NCBI GenBank assembly: GCA_026413225.1
Contig: CM048553.1
Location: 46,602,001-46,666,000, forward strand
Reading direction: 5' to 3'
Source of the DNA: Otis tarda
Lineage: Eukaryota > Chordata > Aves > Otidiformes > Otididae
DNA: 64,000 bases
How positions within the stretch are numbered: the first letter of the stretch is position 1; each line of letters opens with the position of its first letter. A program made the position numbers and the translations under genes. The notes under the pieces are model-generated. The model was not told where the DNA came from and ran no database searches. It was given only the letters and a program-made list of their open reading frames with translations. Below, piece after piece: positions 61,620-64,000 of this stretch.

Positions 61620-61786
61620 TGACTCAGGGAACTACGGGCTGGTCAGCCTCACCTCGATTCCTGGGAAAATGATACAGTAGCTAATCCTGGAAACCATTTC
61701 CAGGCACATTACGGACAGGAAAATCATCAGGAACAGTCAACATTGCTTAACCAAGGGGAAGTCATGCTTGACCAACTTGACAAACT
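61620..61786 (+). mobile_element. CR1 LINE fragment, left part of an interrupted copy
   Basis: On the plus strand this reads SGNYGLVSLTSIPGKMIQ, then, after one TAG, LILETISRHITDRKIIRNSQ and KGKSCLTNLTN. It is the early reverse-transcriptase region of ORF2. Similarity ends exactly where the 3' end of the minus-strand CR1 begins. The same family and strand reappear at 63420, so these are probably the two parts of one older element. Confidence 0.82.
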
Positions 61787-63418
61787 GAATCATAGACTCA
61801 TAGAATAGTTTGGGTTGGAAGGGACCTTAGAGATCATCTAGTTCCAATTCCACTGCCATGGGCAAGGACACCGTCCACTAGACCAGGTCACTCAAAGTCC
61901 CATCCTACCTGGCATTGCACAATTCCAGGGAAGGGGCATCCACAACTTATCTGGGAAATCTGTTCAGTGCCTCATCACCCTCACAGTAAAGGATTTCTTC
62001 CTTTTGTATTAATCTAAACCTACCCTGTTCAAGTTTAAAGCCATCACCCCTTGTCCTATCACAACAGGCCCTGGTCAAAAGTCCCTCCTCAGTTTTCTTA
62101 TAAGCCCCCTTTAGGTACTGGAAGACTGCTATAAGGTGTCCACAGAGCTTTCTCTTTGCCAGTCTGAACAATCCCAACTCGCTCAACCTGTCTTCAGAGG
62201 AGAGGTGTCCCAGCTCTCTGATCATCTTTGCGGCCCTCCTCTGGACTAACTCCAGCTGGTTCATATCCTTCCTATGTTGGAGGCTGGATGCAGTACTCGA
62301 GGTGGGGTCTCACGAGAACAGAAAAAGAGGGGGAGAATCACCTCTCTCGACCTGCTGGCAAAACTTCTCTTGATGCAATCCAGGATGCAGTTGGCTTTCT
62401 GGGCTCTAAGCACTCATTGCCAGCTTATGTTGAGCTTCTTGTTCACCAGCACTCCTGAGTCCTTCTCCTCAGGGCTGCTCTCCATCCATTCACTGCCCAG
62501 CCTGTATTTGTGCTTGGGATTGCCCCAATCTATGTGCAGGACCTTGCACTTGACCTGGTTGAACTTCAAGAGGTTTGCACGAGCCCACCTCTCCAGCCTG
62601 TCAAGGTTCCTCTGGATGGCACCCCTTCCCTCCAGCATGTCATCCATGCCACACAGCTTGGTGTCATCAGTGAACTTGCTGAGGGTGCACTCTATCCCAG
62701 TATCCATGTGCTGACAAAGATGTTGAACAAGGCCAGTCCCAATACTGACCCCTGAGGAATGTCACTCATCACTGATCATTACCTGGATATCAAGCTGTTG
62801 ACCACAACTCCTTGAGTGCGACTATCCAGCCAATTCCTCATCCGCTGAGTAATCCATCCATCAAATCCACGTCTCTCCAGTTTAGAGAGAAGGATGTCAT
62901 GTGGGACAGTGTCAAATGCTTTACCCAAGTCCAGGAAGACGACATCAGTTGCTCTTCCCTTATCTACCAATGCTATAATGCCATCGTAGAATGCCACCGA
63001 ATTTGTCAGGCACCATTTGCCCTTAGAGAAGTTATGTTGGCTGTCATGAATTACCTCCTTATTTTCTATGTGTCTTAGCATAGTTTCCAGGAGGATCTGC
63101 TCCATTATCAGAGGTGAGACTGACTGGCCTGTAGTTCCCCAGCTCTTCCTTTTTTCCCTTTTTAAAAGTGTGGGTTAACTTTCCCCTTTTCTAGTCAGTG
63201 AAAAACTCACTGAACTGACATGACTTCTCAAATACAATGTATAGTGGCTTAGCAACTTTATCCACTGGTTCCCTCTGGACCAGTGGATGCATCTCATCAG
63301 GTCCCAAGGACTTGTGCACTTTCAGGTTCCTTACATGGTCTCAAACCTGATGATCTCCTACAGTGGGCGGTTCTTCATTCTCCCAAGCTCTGCCTTTTCC
63401 TTCTGCAACTTAGACAGA
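61787..63418 (-). mobile_element. CR1 LINE, about 1.6 kb, inserted into an older CR1
   Basis: This is the longest CR1 segment in the window. The 3' end (AATCATAGACTCATAGAAT) is at the left. Going right along the minus strand one meets the tail, the ORF2 C-terminus ([16 protein letters not shown]), the catalytic region with F-T-D-D at 62663-62674 in place of F-A-D-D, then [20 protein letters not shown], and finally an upstream segment reading GPDEMHPLVQREPVDKVAKP. Several frameshifts and stops split these, so no full ORF survives. It is moderately diverged and sits between two plus-strand CR1 fragments. Confidence 0.9.
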
Positions 63419-63420
63419 CA
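62414..63420 (-). pseudogene. CR1 ORF2 remnant (reverse transcriptase), broken
   Basis: The minus-strand pieces at 63105-62779 ([20 protein letters not shown] and following, through [12 protein letters not shown]) and 62707-62414 (ECTLSKFTDDTKL and following) cover the reverse-transcriptase core. They are separated by a break near 62710-62780, in the region that should encode [16 protein letters not shown]; only NIFV-like and GLVLF-like remnants are visible. The alanine of the FADD motif is threonine here. Further upstream, NYRPVSLT appears as GTTGQSVSP in a shifted frame. Not functional. Confidence 0.82.
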
Positions 63421-64000
63421 TCTTCCTTAATGATTAGATGATGGGGCAGACTGTACCCTCAGCAAGTTTGTAGATGAGACCAAACTGAGAGCAGTGGCTG
63501 ATACGCCAGAGGCTCATACTGCCATGGAGAGGGACCTTGGCAAGCTGGAGGAATAGGCTGAGAGCTCATGAAGTTCAAGGAGAAGTGCAAAGTCCTGCCC
63601 TTGCAGAGGAATAACCCCAAGCACTAGTACATGCTGTGGTGGCAGGCAGAGACTGAGTCAAACATGAGCCAGCAATGTGCCCTTGTGGCAAAAAAAGCAC
63701 ATGGTGTCCTTGGCTGCATTAGACAAAGTATGGCCAGCAGATAGAGTGAGATGATCCTTCCCCTCTACTCAGGACAGTGAGTTCATACCTGGAGTGCTGT
63801 GTCCAGTTCTGGGCTCCTCAGTAAAAGAGCAACAAGGACATACTGGAGAGTGTCCAGCAAAGGGCCACAAGGATGGTGAAGGGACTGGAGCACCTCAAGT
63901 AACAGGAAGGGCTGAGAGAGCCAGGACTGTTCAGCCTGGAGAAGAGAAGGCTCAGCGGGGGATCTCATCAATGTGTATAAATACCTGAAGGGAGGGCATA
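63420..64000 (+). mobile_element. CR1 LINE fragment, right part of the interrupted copy, runs off the window
   Basis: Plus-strand frames read DDGADCTLSKFVDETKL, LECCVQFWAPQ, LESVQQRATRMVKGLEHL and [12 protein letters not shown]. These are the ORF2 middle and C-terminal segments of an older CR1, with the catalytic DD changed to DE and many indels. The 3' end lies beyond 64000. Between this and the piece ending at 61786, about 90 codons of ORF2 are missing, as well as the inserted minus-strand CR1. Confidence 0.85.

Noticed and set aside
1-64000. CRISPR arrays, bacterial operons, phage or plasmid features
   Set aside because: The whole window has vertebrate retrotransposon content and AT-rich non-coding character; no spaced palindromic arrays or gene-dense stretches exist.

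Overview
This window is a stretch of bird nuclear DNA that is AT-rich, apparently non-coding, and studded with retrotransposons. The bird assignment rests on the repeats. At least twelve CR1 LINE fragments are present; most keep the avian 3' end, with its 8-bp ATTCTATG units and the conserved tail that reads CTAGATGACCTTTRAAGGTC or close to it. Four copies of one TG...CA long terminal repeat (LTR) are also present, of a kind seen scattered through avian genomes. I see no convincing protein-coding exon, tRNA, rRNA or CRISPR. The species cannot be told from the sequence; a neognath bird is a reasonable inference. Whether the window is intergenic or lies inside a very large intron is also not decidable here.

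Layout. 0-11 kb: three solo LTRs of the same family in the same orientation (294-1424, 4183-5323, 9916-11063), separated by unique DNA. The first two have perfect 5-bp target-site duplications (CATTA, CTAGT); the third has none. 11-25.5 kb: mostly unique DNA with one young CR1 (18776-19302, minus strand). 25.6-36.7 kb: a CR1-rich zone with an ancient copy (25590-26870, plus), a 3' end (27639-27933, plus), and copies at 31274-32066 (minus), 33361-34502 (plus, the best-preserved ORF2 remnant) and 35870-36692 (minus). 36.7-47.1 kb: about 10 kb with no recognisable young transposon, only a probable ancient MIR/CORE-SINE relic (about 40715-40895) and homopolymer tracts. 47.1-48.6 kb: two minus-strand CR1s of different subfamilies. 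48.6-54 kb: unique DNA. 54067-55200: the fourth LTR, with an 18-base G run near its start. 55.2-61.1 kb: unique DNA. 61.1-64 kb: a pile-up of CR1s in which a minus-strand copy (61787-63418) appears to have landed inside an older plus-strand copy (61620-61786 and 63420-64000).

What works here. Nothing in the window looks able to make a functional protein. The CR1 ORF2 remnants are 5'-truncated and carry frameshifts and stops. The LTRs are solo, with no gag, pol or env between them. Each LTR still has a CCAAT-type box, a TATTTAAG box and an AATAAA signal, so they are the most plausible regulatory sequences in the window. Their oddest property is internal: about 760-790 bp separate the TATA-like box from the polyadenylation signal, and that interval contains a degenerate direct-repeat array of about 45 bp per unit. 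The array helps explain the many GC-rich open frames in the LTRs, which I reject as genes.
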